Shown: positions 36,682 to 48,842 of the stretch, piece after piece | Layout of the letters: each line of letters begins with the position of its first letter | How positions within the stretch are numbered: the first letter of the stretch is position 1 | Source: Hymenochaete sp. R1 | Lineage: Eukaryota > Basidiomycota > Agaricomycetes > Hymenochaetales > Hymenochaetaceae | NCBI GenBank assembly: GCA_019400425.1 | Contig: JAFREE010000068.1 | Location: 59,809 to 123,808, forward strand | Direction of reading: 5' to 3' | Length of the DNA stretch: 64,000 nucleotides | Translations under genes and position numbers: made by a program | Notes under the pieces: generated by a model | The model's input: the letters and a program-made list of their open reading frames with translations, nothing else | Database searches by the model: none | Told to the model about the DNA's origin: nothing

Positions 36682-37267
36682 AGGACTGACATGACGTCAA
36701 CTTGAAGCTGCGCGCTATGCATTTATGCAATGTTTAGGTCCGTGTATTACTATGAACGTAGTTCAGTATGTTTAGAAACGAAGACCACTACATTCCTCTA
36801 GCACAGGCCAAGTACCGGATTGTATTAGTTGTACATTCGTTGTTTGTCCGATGTTTTTGGGTAATATAAAGGAGTCATTGCATTTATAACAAAAACCCCA
36901 CAACAGTTGGTGTCGGAGGCCTTCAGCTTAATAAATGGCTCGCGCACCGTAAGTATTAAGAGCACCACTTTCTAACAACTTAGGGCTTGTTGGTTGAGAA
37001 CTTAGCCGGTGGTCTCTTACTCTCACTCGCAACAACAACCGTACAATTTCCCTTCAGTTTACTACAAGCATTAATTGCGCGCCATCCAGACAGTGGTAGA
37101 CACCATCGATCACCATATCCACACACAGAGGGTATATATTTCTATCGTACACGAATGAAGTACATGTACAAAATTTACACTAGGTCCGAGCCAATGGCAT
37201 TTCACCTTAAATTTAGTTCTTCACAACTAGAATCAACTCAAGCGTACCTTGCTCCACCGCAATACCA
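36682..37267. other. Convergent intergenic region, no gene
   Basis: It lies between the kinase pseudogene and the 3' end of the four-unit kinase gene. Only short frames are present. Confidence 0.45.
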
Positions 37268-40200
37268 TCACTGAAAACACGTTTCGACTACCTTTTCCAT
37301 TGTTAGACGCGAAGAAGCTTCCCCTATCACACATCGAGTATAAACGTCGCGAAGTCGCTCCTCCAAAGGATTCGTGGTCCTGGGGAACTTGAGAGTCTTG
37401 CCTCCTTTTATAAACGACCAAACACCTTCTATACCCATTTTCTTCCCTTTTCCTCTTCGATATGGATGGCACTTAGCGAAGAAGGCCTACATAATTTTAA
37501 TGTGTATCCAATCGTGAGTCGAGTAAACGTGCGAAAAGGTGAAGTCTTACGTGAATCAACATTCCAAATGCCCATACGTCAGATTCCTTGCTGTAATCGG
37601 GCCTTCGAAGATATCAGATACAGACGAAGAGCCAAACTCTGTTGATATACTTGCCTTTCTACAAGAACCTCTGGCGCCAGATAGTCCACTATGCCCTCCT
37701 GATACAGTGCGGGCCGTGAAAACGAGATGTGAGCGATATGGCTTTCCACGGAATTACAGATCTTCGCTCTTCCGTCGTCCGTGAAAACCACATTTTCCTG
37801 TTCGGTTTTAAATGGACTCGGAACACTGATCACAAGAAAGGAAGGAGAATACTAACAGGTCTAATGTCCGAGTGAACAATGTTTCTCTCATGCAAATAAG
37901 TAAGGCCTTGAGCGATGTCTTGAGTCTTATGAGGAATGTGAGCACAAAACTTGAGTTTGAAATAGGTAGCGCACCATCTTCATTATGTACTCGGACGAAA
38001 GGCTGTTGTTGCGAGTTAACTTGTCAGTTCCTTTTGCCATCAGCTTCGACACAAGTATAGTGAATCCCGTCTCGGCATCAATTGTGAAGCCTAGAAGCGG
38101 TGAAACATTTGGATGGTCCAGCTTGTTCCATTGGTACACTTCTTTCTCGAACACCTACGGGTAATATTAGTATCAAGCTGATCGGCACAATGCTTAAAGG
38201 TCGAGCAAAATTAGTGAAAAAGACACTCACCAAAGCATCTCTTTCGCCTTCTTGATTGAGACTTATCCATAATTGCTTGATCGATACCTCAGATGCGATT
38301 TTCTTGTCTCCGCGATAGACACTTCCCTGAAAGATGTTGCTCGATTTTTCCTCCCTCGAAGTTTCCTCGTCCGCAGATTCCTCGTCCGCAGATTCTTCTT
38401 CTGAGGATTCCGCATCCGAGGAATGCTTCGAGTCCTCGGGAGGCTCCTCTTTTGTAGACTTCTCGAAGGTTAGATACAGGTGCTCTACTCTAGTACGCAC
38501 CCGACGTTCGATGCGGATACGGTCTTCTGGGGCAATATCAGCCGTTATCTTGAGCTGTGCGTTAGGTTGTTGCAGCATCGCCATTACTTCCCCCATCGTA
38601 GGGCGAGAAGAAGGTTCTTTTTCTGTGCACCAGTTGTATAGCGAGCAAAGCCGCATTCCCACCGGTTCAGCGGCTTCAGGGAAATCAAGCCTTTCAGCTG
38701 GAATAGAAGCCAAATTACTTTTTTGCCGCGTTCCATTGCCCGGACGGTAGCACGTGAAGAGAGTCTACGAATAGAATATGAGTATAATTTTGAAGTGCAG
38801 AACGAAAATGAGATTGGATTCACGTAAATCAACATGCCGAAAGCCCAAATATCGGTTTCTTCGGTGTGTTTAGGACTACGTCGGTATGGTTAGTCAAGAG
38901 CAATGCTGTGAGATCACTCTCTTACGTTTCAAGTCGAAGCTCGGGTGCTTGATGGTTCCCAACTTTGGAGCGACGTGGAATAGCATTGCTAGCAACGAGA
39001 ATGCGGTTTGCAGTGAAATCGCACAATTTTGCACTTCCATCGTGCGAAATCATAACGTTTTCCTGCACAACAAACCCCTATCAGTGGCATTTTCTCTACA
39101 CAAACTCAGTGAACACTTACGGGCTTGAGGCTCGAATGTATTATACGTTTCTCGTGAAGATAGGCCAGACCCCGTGCGACGTCTTGGAACTATTGGCAAG
39201 TATGAGTGAGGGACTTGAAAGTCCAACAGAAAGACATACCAGGTCCATAAGCTGGTCAAATGAAATGTCGTTCGCCTGAACATACGTAAAAGCATTGCCG
39301 CGCGGCATGTACTCTGATACCAGTACCGGATGACCAGTGTCCACTCTGACTGTGAATCCAAGGAGAGGTAGAATATTTGGGTGAGCCAGCTTGCGCCATC
39401 CGTCAAGTTCTTTCTCAAATGTCTATTGTGTCGTTTGTTAAAGATCGGGTAGAAGTTTGATAATTTTTTTACCTCAACTCCAAGGCCATCATCTCCGCCG
39501 AGCTGGACCCGTACTTTCTTGAATGTAACTTCCATATGCTCGCCACCGAGACTTATGACACCGTGGTGTAATTTAAGTGATGCTTCATAAACGAAATTCG
39601 TCTGCTTCATGCCAATTTTCTTATCGGTTAAATACAGTTGTATATTCTCGGGGCGAAAGAGACCTTTGACAGTTTCAGCATCCATTGGAACGATGATCGC
39701 TGCTGATTCCTGTAACATATCGATTGTTTCCTTCATCGATGGACGAAGCTTAGGCGTCAACTCTAGGCACATTTCATGGACTTCACGTAGCAAGTTTCCG
39801 GAGGATTCGCTAGTTTCCGGGAAAACAGGGACTTCGCCTCTCTGGAGCGCTTGTCCAATGGCGTATTCAGTCACGTTGTATCCATTTTTGTCGTTTCTAA
39901 ATGGATGAGACCTCGCGAAAAGGGCCTGAATGGAAGCAAAAACATTAGGTTAGGATATACAGCGGACTCGTGAATCGAATCTCACGTAGATTAGCATGCC
40001 GAATGCCCAGACATCGGATTGCTCATTGTAGAGCGGGCTAAAATTACGAAGTTTACTCAAAGGATCTTAGGGAAGAAATAAGTATCGCTTACTTGTTGGC
40101 GTTAAAGAAAAGCTCGGGAGCTAGGTAGTCCGATGTGCCCTTCCAAGTATGTGATGGGAGTCCGTACTGCATGCTAGCGTTTTTAATACGACTTGTCCCA

Positions 40201-42023
40201 AAATCGCACAGCTTTGCAGTCCCGTCAGATGCGATGACGATGTTTTCCTGTTTGTTAAAGGTAAGTTTGCAGGATTTTTGGCAAATTAAATACCGACAGG
40301 CTTCAGGTCCGCATGCACAACTCTTTCCTTGTGTAGATAGGCAAGGCCCTGAGCGACATCCAGAACCTAGGCGCAAATGTTGAAGAGGAAACTTAAGATA
40401 GATAGAGAACTCACCAGTCCCACTAATTTATTCGGTGATATATTATTCCGTGCAACGTAGTCCATAGCATTTCCGCGAGACATATACTCCGACACAAGTA
40501 CGGGGTAGCCGGTGACATCTTCGACGGCAATTCCTAGGAGAGATACAACATTTTGGTGGTTCAGCTTATACCATACGTAGAGTTCTTTTTGGATGACCTG
40601 GAAGCGCCTTCAGCAATAAGTAACATGAGGATTAAAGAATACGAACCAAAGCTAACTTGCCACCACTTTCTTTGAGGTCTAGGCTATACGGTATTTTCTT
40701 AAAAGCAGCGGCGGTTTCTCTGCCATTACGTGAAATAGTTCCCAGAAATAATTGTCCTATCGCACCACTCGCAAAGGGACGCTCCGTGCCGATGTGGAAA
40801 ACGTTTTTTGGAAGATAGAGGGCCGTAAATCTAGCCCGAGTACGCAACTCGATGAAACCAAGGGCATCTGGTGCATTTAATACTCCAAGGACGTCTTCCA
40901 TCGAGGGGCGAGACGCAGGTACTTTTTCCGAACACCAATAGAACACTTCATGAAGCTTCTTCCCCACAGGTTCGATTGTTTCAAGGAACTTAGGAAACCT
41001 GCCTTGCGTAATAGTCCTGAAAATTCTAAAGTCAGGCTCTCCCTCTCCGCCGTATGGATGGCGCTTTGCGTAGAGAGCCTACAATAATGTGAGCACTACG
41101 AAACGACGGGAAAGGAAAAGTTTACGTAGATAAGCATGCCAAAAGCCCACACATCGGATTTTTCGCTACTGCAAGGTCTGCTTTATTTAAGAACGAATTT
41201 CATGACAGACCAAGGATTAAACCTTACCCCTCACTGGCAACCAAAAGCTCGGGAGCTAGATACCTCAACGTGCCCTTTAAAGTATCAGAAGGTCGAGCGG
41301 ATTGAATCTCGGCATTCAACATCTCACTACTTCCAAAGTCACATATCTGTGCAATTCCATCGGATGAAATCACAACATTTTCCTGTTTTTTATTATTATT
41401 AATAAACAGAGTTTCTCTAAAAGGAAAGAGACGCACTGACAGGTTTTACGTCGCCATGTATTACACCCTGCTTATGTATATAGGCGAGCCCTTGACCGAC
41501 GCCTTGAATCTAGCAATAAACATAAGAAAAGCCTCGAAAGTCGTTTGGATAACGAACCAAGTTCATGAGCTCATTAGGTGTGATGTCGTTCCTCGTGACG
41601 TATGCCATGGCGTTTCCACCTCCCATCCATTGCGAAATAAAGGCAAAGTAACCTGTAAGATTATCGACGGAGAACCCCATGAGAGTAAGGACATTTGGGT
41701 GAGTCAATTTGTGCCAGATGTATAGCTCTCTTTCAAATTGGGCAGTCTACCAATCATAACGCTCAGGAGGAAAGAAGAATATACGCGAAAGTGCGTACCT
41801 GGGGCCTGTCATCAAATGCATTGGGACGTATTCTCTTGAAAGCAACATTTACATTCTGATCCCCGCGATTCAGAGTTCCTCTAAATACGTCGCTTGCGGA
41901 TCCGCAAGCAGCCGGAATTCGATTAATTTGGAGGAGCTCGTCGGGCAGATACAACTCCCTGGCCTTAGAATGGAGACAAGGGTCGATGAACTCGAGGATT
42001 CGATCACGCGAGGAATGAAACAT
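37268..42023 (-). CDS. Four-unit protein-kinase concatemer (active + active + pseudo + pseudo)
   Basis: I read 21 exons. The start is MFHSSRDRILEFIDP at 42023 (an upstream in-frame Met at 42095 is possible) and the end is VVETCFQ*. Fusion exons are 40647-41078 (432 nt), 39473-39925 (453 nt) and 38231-38764 (534 nt). Unit 1: VAFKRIR, HGDVKP/EN, CDFG, intact. Unit 2: AAFKKIP, HADLKP/EN, CDFG, intact. Unit 3: HSSLKP/EN and DFT, so pseudokinase. Unit 4: HSDIRP/EN but NSV for DFG, and its glycine loop is replaced by a Ser/Glu/Asp-rich insertion of about 33 residues (EESADEESADEE), so pseudokinase. An intron in unit 4 has a GC donor (AG|GCAAGT at about 37665). All units retain a recognisable C-lobe ending R-P-x-M-x-x-V. 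No membrane or secretion signal is seen. Confidence 0.87.
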
Positions 42024-43398
42024 CGCTGTGGAGGAGTATGGAGGGTTCCATCGATAAATTCTATCGTCGAAAGCTATAAGTAGCGGTGTGCACACTCAAG
42101 TTGATGAGTTGACTGATTACGAAAGAGTTCCTGCTAATTGAGACTGTAGACATATTTAGGATAGTACCCCAACATGCGGAAGGGTTGAGGCAATCAATCG
42201 GCGGGTTGGGCGGCCCTGCTCCTCAACTCGTAGGGGAAGGTTTCAGTCCTTGGGCAAACGAAATACAATGCAATCCGGTGACTGCAATATCATTGAATCA
42301 GCGCAAAGCTCAAATGATAGCTAGAATCGCCTTATCACAGATAATACCGCCACCCTTTTCCAGGATTTTCGAGTTCCACAAGCAGTTTTAATGAAATTAA
42401 CCTCACACTGCTAAAACATGCCCCCGTCCGTCTCAAATAGTACGGATAAGGAGGTTCTCTCACAGTCCGTCCGACATAATTTTGATAACAGCGTTTCGTG
42501 ATAATGGATTGAACCTTCGGGTTACACATGTTTATCGTGAGGTTTACAATCCGGAGAAAGCATAGAAAGAACTGGATTACACGGTAGTCAGCGGTTTTGG
42601 CAAAATGTCACATTCTAGAACAACGCACCTCTCTCGGAAGCAAGTTATGAGGGACAAGGTGATTGCAGACAGAACTTCCCAGAGCGTGTACAATTATTAC
42701 GAGAGCTCACATTTAGTCTGGTCATAGGACCGCGCGATCGGGTGAAGCTTTGGATGGACTATAGATGATTCTTTTGGTATTGAACTTGAAAGGGAACGTT
42801 CGAAGAGACCTTCACATCTGGATGAGCTGCACAGATTAAGAGAAGCGAGACCCTGATGACAAAGTTCGTTAAGAACCCAATACTACACGCAGACGCAGCT
42901 GCCTTGATCGGTCGGAGCACGTTTTTTCCGCAGAGCCAGTGGGCAGACTCGGCAATTCGAAGGCTGAAGTGGAACGTGTAAATGGGTTCCAGTCGTGGAC
43001 GTCGAATCGAGTCGACTGACTATCAGCGTCCGCAGCGTTGAGGTGAAAGTCCAAGAGGGGGCTCATCGAGTTGAAGCCCAAGGCATGGACCACGTCGATC
43101 TTAGATTGCCCGCGTGTGCATCTTGCTTGCTTGCTTTCTCTCAAAATCGAATCTTAACTTCATCCGCTCGTGTTGTCCTCCTTCAAGTTATCGCCGTCAT
43201 TCTGGATGTCCAAAGAGCGGCCGGACATTCAAAGCTGATTTTTGCTTCCTTCCACAGCCAGTACGTGCGTGGCTGGCGGTGACAGTCTTGCGAGTCAAGA
43301 ACGGACGCTGACTCCCCCCAGCGGCGACCCTATGACCTGCACAACCCCATATCTATTCAAAACTTAGATAGGCCACCCTCATTCAAAGCATGCGTAGT

Positions 43399-43440
43399 TT
43401 GGAAGCACCTTCATCTCCAATCCAACAAGCGCCAGTATAA
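43399..43440 (+). promoter_or_regulatory. CCAAT-like upstream element, copy 3
   Basis: TTGGAAGCACCTTCATCTCC followed by CAACAAGCGCCAGTATAA. The CCAAT core is changed to CCAGT. It is too far from the next ATG (1.6 kb) to match the other copies, so it may be a remnant of an older duplication. Confidence 0.45.
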
Positions 43441-44386
43441 TTTGTATGCGCGAGCGCGACAAGTGCGGTCACATTGTATGTGGGTGACTCCGATTTGGGC
43501 CTTCGAGCTTCAGTATCTCCCGCTCACGTCTGTTCTTTCTCTGATGGTTCGCAGATGGACCGTGCATTGAACCCCACCCCAAAATCTCTCGGAGAGAGGT
43601 AGACATGCATTCAGTGGACAAGCTCTTCCCTTTTCGTTCCGCTTCAATCAGTTCATTTGACCCATAGTCGCTTTATCGGACGACTTCACGTAGGCGGCGC
43701 TTAGTCCAAGGTTTTGGTTCAAGGATGGATTCGCCAGGACAAAAGGAAACGTAAGCGCTTTCTCCCCAAGTAATTGAATCTCTTTGGCTTTGACTTAACG
43801 TCACTCCGCAGACCAATGAACTCGAGTCTCGATATCATGTACGAGCGCCAGACGACCACGACCAATGTTGAGCTGTTGATGGCCATTGCGTCGGCCTCGA
43901 AGTTGAAGTGTCCTACGACAATGTTGAAGAATAGATGAAGAATTCATACGCCCTCAACAAGAGCATTGTGATGATAAAGAGATATCAATGACCCTGAGTC
44001 TCAGCTTCGGGTAACGGGGGTTTGTTACTCGTAGATGGTGGTGACTCGGAGGCTGCTCAGAGTGGTGGTGACGCGACACCACCAACGGTGACGGTGCACC
44101 CGCGACTCCGATGTGGAACTTTGCGCCTTGACTTTGAACCTTTCTTCCTGACTTCATTCCCTCATGCTCTGACTCTATTCTGTATCGTCATGCGAGGGAC
44201 CCTGAGATCAGTTAGAGTCATTAATCGTTAAGTATTGCGGTATACACGCGCGTGTTTATAGCCAGGCTTCTGAATTGACAACATACGCCGACAACCACCT
44301 GCGGCTTGGATGTCCTTGTGACCTCGCCGTCCCAAAATATCTACGTTCGAACGGTGGTTACTATCCTCATGCAAAGCATGTGTAGC

Positions 44387-44424
44387 TTGGAAGCTGCTTG
44401 GTGTCCAGCAAGCGCCAATTTAAA
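44387..44424 (+). promoter_or_regulatory. CCAAT-bearing upstream element, copy 4
   Basis: TTGGAAGCTGCTTGGTGTCC followed by AGCAAGCGCCAATTTAAA, aligned with the other copies. Confidence 0.45.
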
Positions 44425-44530
44425 ACCGTGGGAGCGAAACCTCATGATCTGTGAGTAAGTTCGATTCGAGTTCCCGCACTTTGACCTGTCTCGCTCACAT
44501 CCGCTTCTTCCCCAATCGATCTTTGCCATA

Positions 44531-44550
44531 TCCAACAAGCGCCAATAGAA
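44531..44550 (+). promoter_or_regulatory. CCAAT-bearing upstream element, copy 5
   Basis: TCCAACAAGCGCCAATAGAA, about 545 bp before the ATG at 45081, the same distance as copies 1 and 2. Confidence 0.5.
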
Positions 44551-45080
44551 TTCTCTGTGTGTTTGAAATAAGAACGGCTTATATTTCAATGGGTATGGGC
44601 CTTATCGAAGCCTTCGATTCATGGCCTCTTCCAAAAAAAATTACCCCGATGGCCCGCAGGCGCCTTGTACGTTCAGAATCCTTCGGGAAATGGCGAATCC
44701 ACATATAGTGAGGAACTTTCGTACGTACGATGCCGCCTTTGCTCATCAGTACAGCTTTCACAAATGATATTGTAACAGGCGATGTCTCGCAAGCGGCGCT
44801 CAAGACCTACTTATGGTTCATCTACGGATCAACTATGGGAAGAGATGTCCATGGTTTTCTTTCAAGATCGACTAAATATCAGTCTTGGCTTCAAATTATA
44901 GCCGTGTTTGAAGCCGACGGACCCGAATATCAGAGTTTATGACGGGCGCTAGATACGTCAAGAAGGCACGCCTCTCCTCTTGTTTGCTTCGCCTGTTAAG
45001 CATGCTCGGGTTTACTTCAAGTGTGCGAACATATTATGCCACTCCCTGCGTCACAATCATTCGACTTCAAGACCGCGAAG

Positions 45081-46313
45081 ATGTCTCACAATCATGCAGA
45101 AGTCGGCGGGCAGCCAATGGCCCATATTAAACCAAGGCCTCTCGACTTCCTCGACAGTGATATTTGCTCGAGAGTCGAGCATCTATTTCTTCCCAAGGAC
45201 AGAATTGACAGAGTACAAGTGGCAGTGGACCACGGAGCGACGTCCGACCTCTTCAAAGGGGTTGTAATAACCGGCGAGAAGAGGGATGATGCCGCACTGA
45301 AACGTCTACGCTTGATCCTCGAAGGTGACGACGGCAACAATATTGAAGTGAGCGTGCAGTCTGAGTCCCCATCGGCATGTGTATTCTAATGGTTATTTCC
45401 GATAGTCCTTCGAAAAAGAGATATATATTTGGCAGAAGCTCGATCACCCGAACGTTCTGCCTCTGCTTGGGTTTATGGTCGACGCCGACACGTCTTACCC
45501 TGTGCTTGTGTCGAAATGGATGCCTCATGGAAATGCATTGTCCTTCATAAGGAAGAATGATATTTCGCCTGAGAGGTTATTTAAGCTCGTACGTTTCTTC
45601 CACCTAACGTCGGGATCCACACCTTACTATTCTATCTAGGTCCGAGACATCGCCGAAGGCCTCGCCTATCTGCATAGCAAAGGTGTCAGACATTCGGACC
45701 TCAAACCTGTGAGCAACTTCCTCGCCTTCCATTCTTCATCTTAAGCTTACAAGAAAACGTAAGGAAAATGTCGTGGTCGATAGCGATGGGACTGCAAAGT
45801 TATGCGATTTTGGTGCGAGCAGAATATTGAAAGCCAGCATCCAAGTTGCGACCCCTTCAACTACCGAGAAAGGCACAGTGGATTATCTAGCACCCGAGCT
45901 CTTGGTTCTGGAGTAAGTTATGCCATCTTCTTTCTTGGTCTTGACGTGTGGTTGAGCGCGTTACGATTGCTTTGCTTCCTTAGCCCGGACTTCAATGAAG
46001 CGGCTGACATTTGGGCTTTTGGGATGCTCATTTATGTAGGCAGTCTTTCAAGGTTATCTTCACGATTTCATACTCAAGTAGTCTACTACAGGCCCTCGTC
46101 GCAAAGTCACATCCCTACAGCAAAGACAAATTCGTTGGGCCAGCAGCGGAATTCGTCATTCTACGGTCCATCGAAAATGGCAAGCTCCCCAATTTCCCAG
46201 AAGTCACCGATTCCGTAGGGGAGCGGCTTCGTGGCCTTCATAATCAATGTGTGGAAAAAGATCCTGCGGCTCGTCCAACTATGAAGGAAGTGGTCGCGTT
46301 ACTGCAAAACTAG
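45081..46313 (+). CDS. Single-unit TKL-like protein kinase
   Basis: Six exons (45081-45347, 45406-45588, 45640-45708, then a 149-nt and a 52-nt exon, last 46092-46313) give 313 residues. The start MSHNHAEVGGQPMAHIKPRP matches the style of the 31.4-kb gene. Residues needed for catalysis are present: AALKRLR, FEKEIYIW, HSDLKP/EN, CDFGASR, APELL, and the C-lobe RPTMKEVVALLQN. The glycine loop is the degenerate DHGATSDLFKG type. Exon lengths 267-183-69-149-52 match the first unit of the triple kinase gene exactly, so both come from one ancestral module. It has no targeting signal. Confidence 0.92.
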
Positions 46314-48662
46314 TGTAACTCCAGATTTGTAGTTACGGAATTAGTAGTGCCTGGTGGTCTGTGCGTCTCCCTGCAATCAATGTGCTCAATTCTGTTCGGG
46401 ACGCGTAAAATATAAAAGTTCTTGTGGTGAGCATCACGTATGTCCCGAGAACACTGAAAAAATAAAGGAATCGATATTGTGCCCAAAGATCCTCACAATG
46501 CAGTCCGGTAGCACTGCCTGCATTTCGCCCGACTATGGAGGAAGTGGCTGAGTTACTGGAATAGTCTGTATAATCAGGAAAACATTAGTGCGTCTACATG
46601 TATGAAGAAAGTGGATGTCTGCGATTCACACGTCGCGTATTTAACAACATCACTGTCATTGCGAAGCGTGTTCTTTTTATACGTGCACCCCTCATGGGAA
46701 ATTGGAGCGCGAATTGACTGCAAGATACTCTGGTAATTACGATAAGAGAACTCAATTCACCTGCGCGTTCGACAAAATCATAAAGGGTATGGGTATGATA
46801 GGGACTGATGATACGTACACATGTCGCCGACGAATCCGTTCTTTCAAAAGTAGACAGCACTACAAAATAAGTCGTCATGGAGTTCGTGAATCTCTGGTCC
46901 ACGTCTTCTGTGTACGTGGTCCTTCGTGATAGCCATGAGGACCCTGCATCAGTCTTGAAACGTGTGTTGTCACTTCCACTTGAGTCTTGATCTTTCGGGC
47001 ATCATGAGTGTAATCCAATATGGTAGGACTGTAACCGTTGAGATTTTTCATAGACTCGGAGAAGACACGTTATGGTAGATGGAAGTTAATGCTTGAAATG
47101 AGGACTCAGGCGACGGGTGCCAGTGAGGTAAACGATGCTACTGAACGGAAAGCACACACTGGCACTAGCGGTCAGTTCATTCTGCGGTTTGAACTTTGAA
47201 CTGGGTATCGTCACTTATTGGGTTTCGATCGTAGAAAAGCATAGGGTCCTGATAACAAATTTGGCTGAACCTGGCGCTGGCAATAGCATAAGCTTGTCTG
47301 TCATCGAACGGATGCCATCGTTGGTGGAATATAGTGATAGAAGTCGTTATTTGCATCCGCGACGCCGATTGTTTCAACCAGCCGTCGATCATATCAGCCA
47401 GCGGCGACGTTGAGTTTCTCATCCGTGTCTCGTACATTTTTTCTTCTCTTGCCACCATTAATTTCGACATAGCAGCCACGAGTACAACAGACTAACATTG
47501 AATTTCCGTCGTAACGTTCATCCGTTCAATCCATTGGAAATACGCACCTCACTGGTCCAGTGGTCCTCCCTGTCAATAGTATGCCGACTGGGAAGTCTTC
47601 GTGAAGAGCTCACTCGCCCACTCCTACTCCATCTGTCGTACTTCCGACTGTACATGTTTCACACCTCGAGAAAGAAGCTCTATCTGGACTTTGAAGGGAT
47701 TAGAACAGTCTGGAGTGCACCACTGCAAATACCTCGGGTATCTGGAAAGGGAATGCGTTTGCCTGACAGTCGATCAGCGAGATTCTTGGGGTGGACCCGG
47801 GTGGTACAGGGTAATGGTATTCATGGAAGACATGGTCGGCGGGAAGTTAAACAACGTGTATAAGGTGCGTTTATCCCCGCTGTTCTCTCCGATATTTAAG
47901 TCTGTTGTCAATGAATTGAAGACAGACGCTGGACGTCTTCGAATTTCATTGGGATTGGATTGATACAGCACTTCAACGTTACTCCAGGCACTGGGGCAAC
48001 GCGGATGTGCACCTGTTCATGGGCTTGTTATTGTGAGTCGCATCTCGGAAAAGTGGAACGTTGACTTCATTGCTTATCGTGCTTTCCCTTCACAGTTCTG
48101 TCATTACAATTCTATTTAGCGCTCTATCAAATGAATTCAATGAACCGCTTCAACGGATATCACGGGTTCCTTGGAAGCACTTTCAACGTCCAGCAGACGT
48201 ATCTGATTTATTGCTCATGCATAGATCGTGAACACGCATCATCACAATCCAATTTGAACGAGCTCAAGTTTACCCCGTACCGGCTTCAATTCCGAATTTC
48301 ACTTTGGGAGCGTCCCCCATCCTTTAAGGAGAACCAAGTGAATACGTATGGATCCGAAATATGCGTAATGTAAAGAGGCGCCAGCGGTGATAGCGCTAAC
48401 ATTGTGTCCGAATCTTGTAAATCTTTTCTTCCACGTCTTTCACATTGGGATACGCTCATCTCTTCTTAGTTTTTAAGGTTCCTATCAGCTGGCTCTACCA
48501 GTGAATCTATTGCCTCCATCGGGTGAATATTTGGCAATGATAGAAAGGGACCTGGGTCTCTCTACAACGCATGAAGTTAGCTTGGAAGCCTCACATTCTT
48601 AGCGACGAGTCTCATGAAATTAGAATATGAGCGTTAGAATTGATCAACTTTGGTGACTCATG
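46314..48662. other. Intergenic region with kinase relic; no intact gene recognised
   Basis: Apart from the relic at 46521-46565, a few frames (for example around 47750-47990, reading GPGWYRVMVFMEDMVGGKLN) look gene-like but I could not assign them or build a full model. A TTGGAAGCACTTTCAACGTC element lies at 48171-48190. Confidence 0.4.
46521..46565 (+). pseudogene. Relic of a kinase C terminus
   Basis: FRPTMEEVAELLE followed by TAG is readable 200 bp after the stop of the intact kinase gene. It matches the last residues of the unit (RPTMKEVVALLQ). The rest of this unit is gone or unrecognisable. Confidence 0.65.
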
Positions 48663-48842
48663 TTCCGTGTGTGGGTCACCTTAAAAGCTTCGCTTCCTTA
48701 TTTTCGCTCGCTCATTATCACTTTCTGCATCCCTACTACAATGCCTCACGCTTCCCGTGTGTGGGTCACCTTAAAAGCCTCGCTTCTTTATTTCCCCTCT
48801 CTCATTATCACCTTCTGCACCCCTACTACAATGCCTCACGCT
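48663..48842 (+). repeat. 90-bp in-frame tandem duplication over promoter and start codon
   Basis: Two adjacent copies (48663-48752 and 48753-48842), each holding CCGTGTGTGGGTCACCTTAA, a TTATTT/CGCTC stretch, CTACTACA and ATGCCTCACGCTT. The ATGs at 48741 and 48831 are 90 bp apart and in the same open frame. The copies differ at a handful of bases. Confidence 0.9.

Larger units (their letters stand above)
42024..45080. other. 3-kb intergenic region with repeated CCAAT-bearing elements
   Basis: Divergent promoters for the four-unit gene (minus) and the single kinase gene at 45081 (plus). Three related elements lie at 43399-43440, 44387-44424 and 44531-44550. No coding sequence is recognised. 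Confidence 0.5.

Noticed and set aside
47498..47963. Overlapping plus-strand frames of about 120 residues
   Set aside because: Parts look natural, but two frames compete, no family is recognised and splice models were not convincing.
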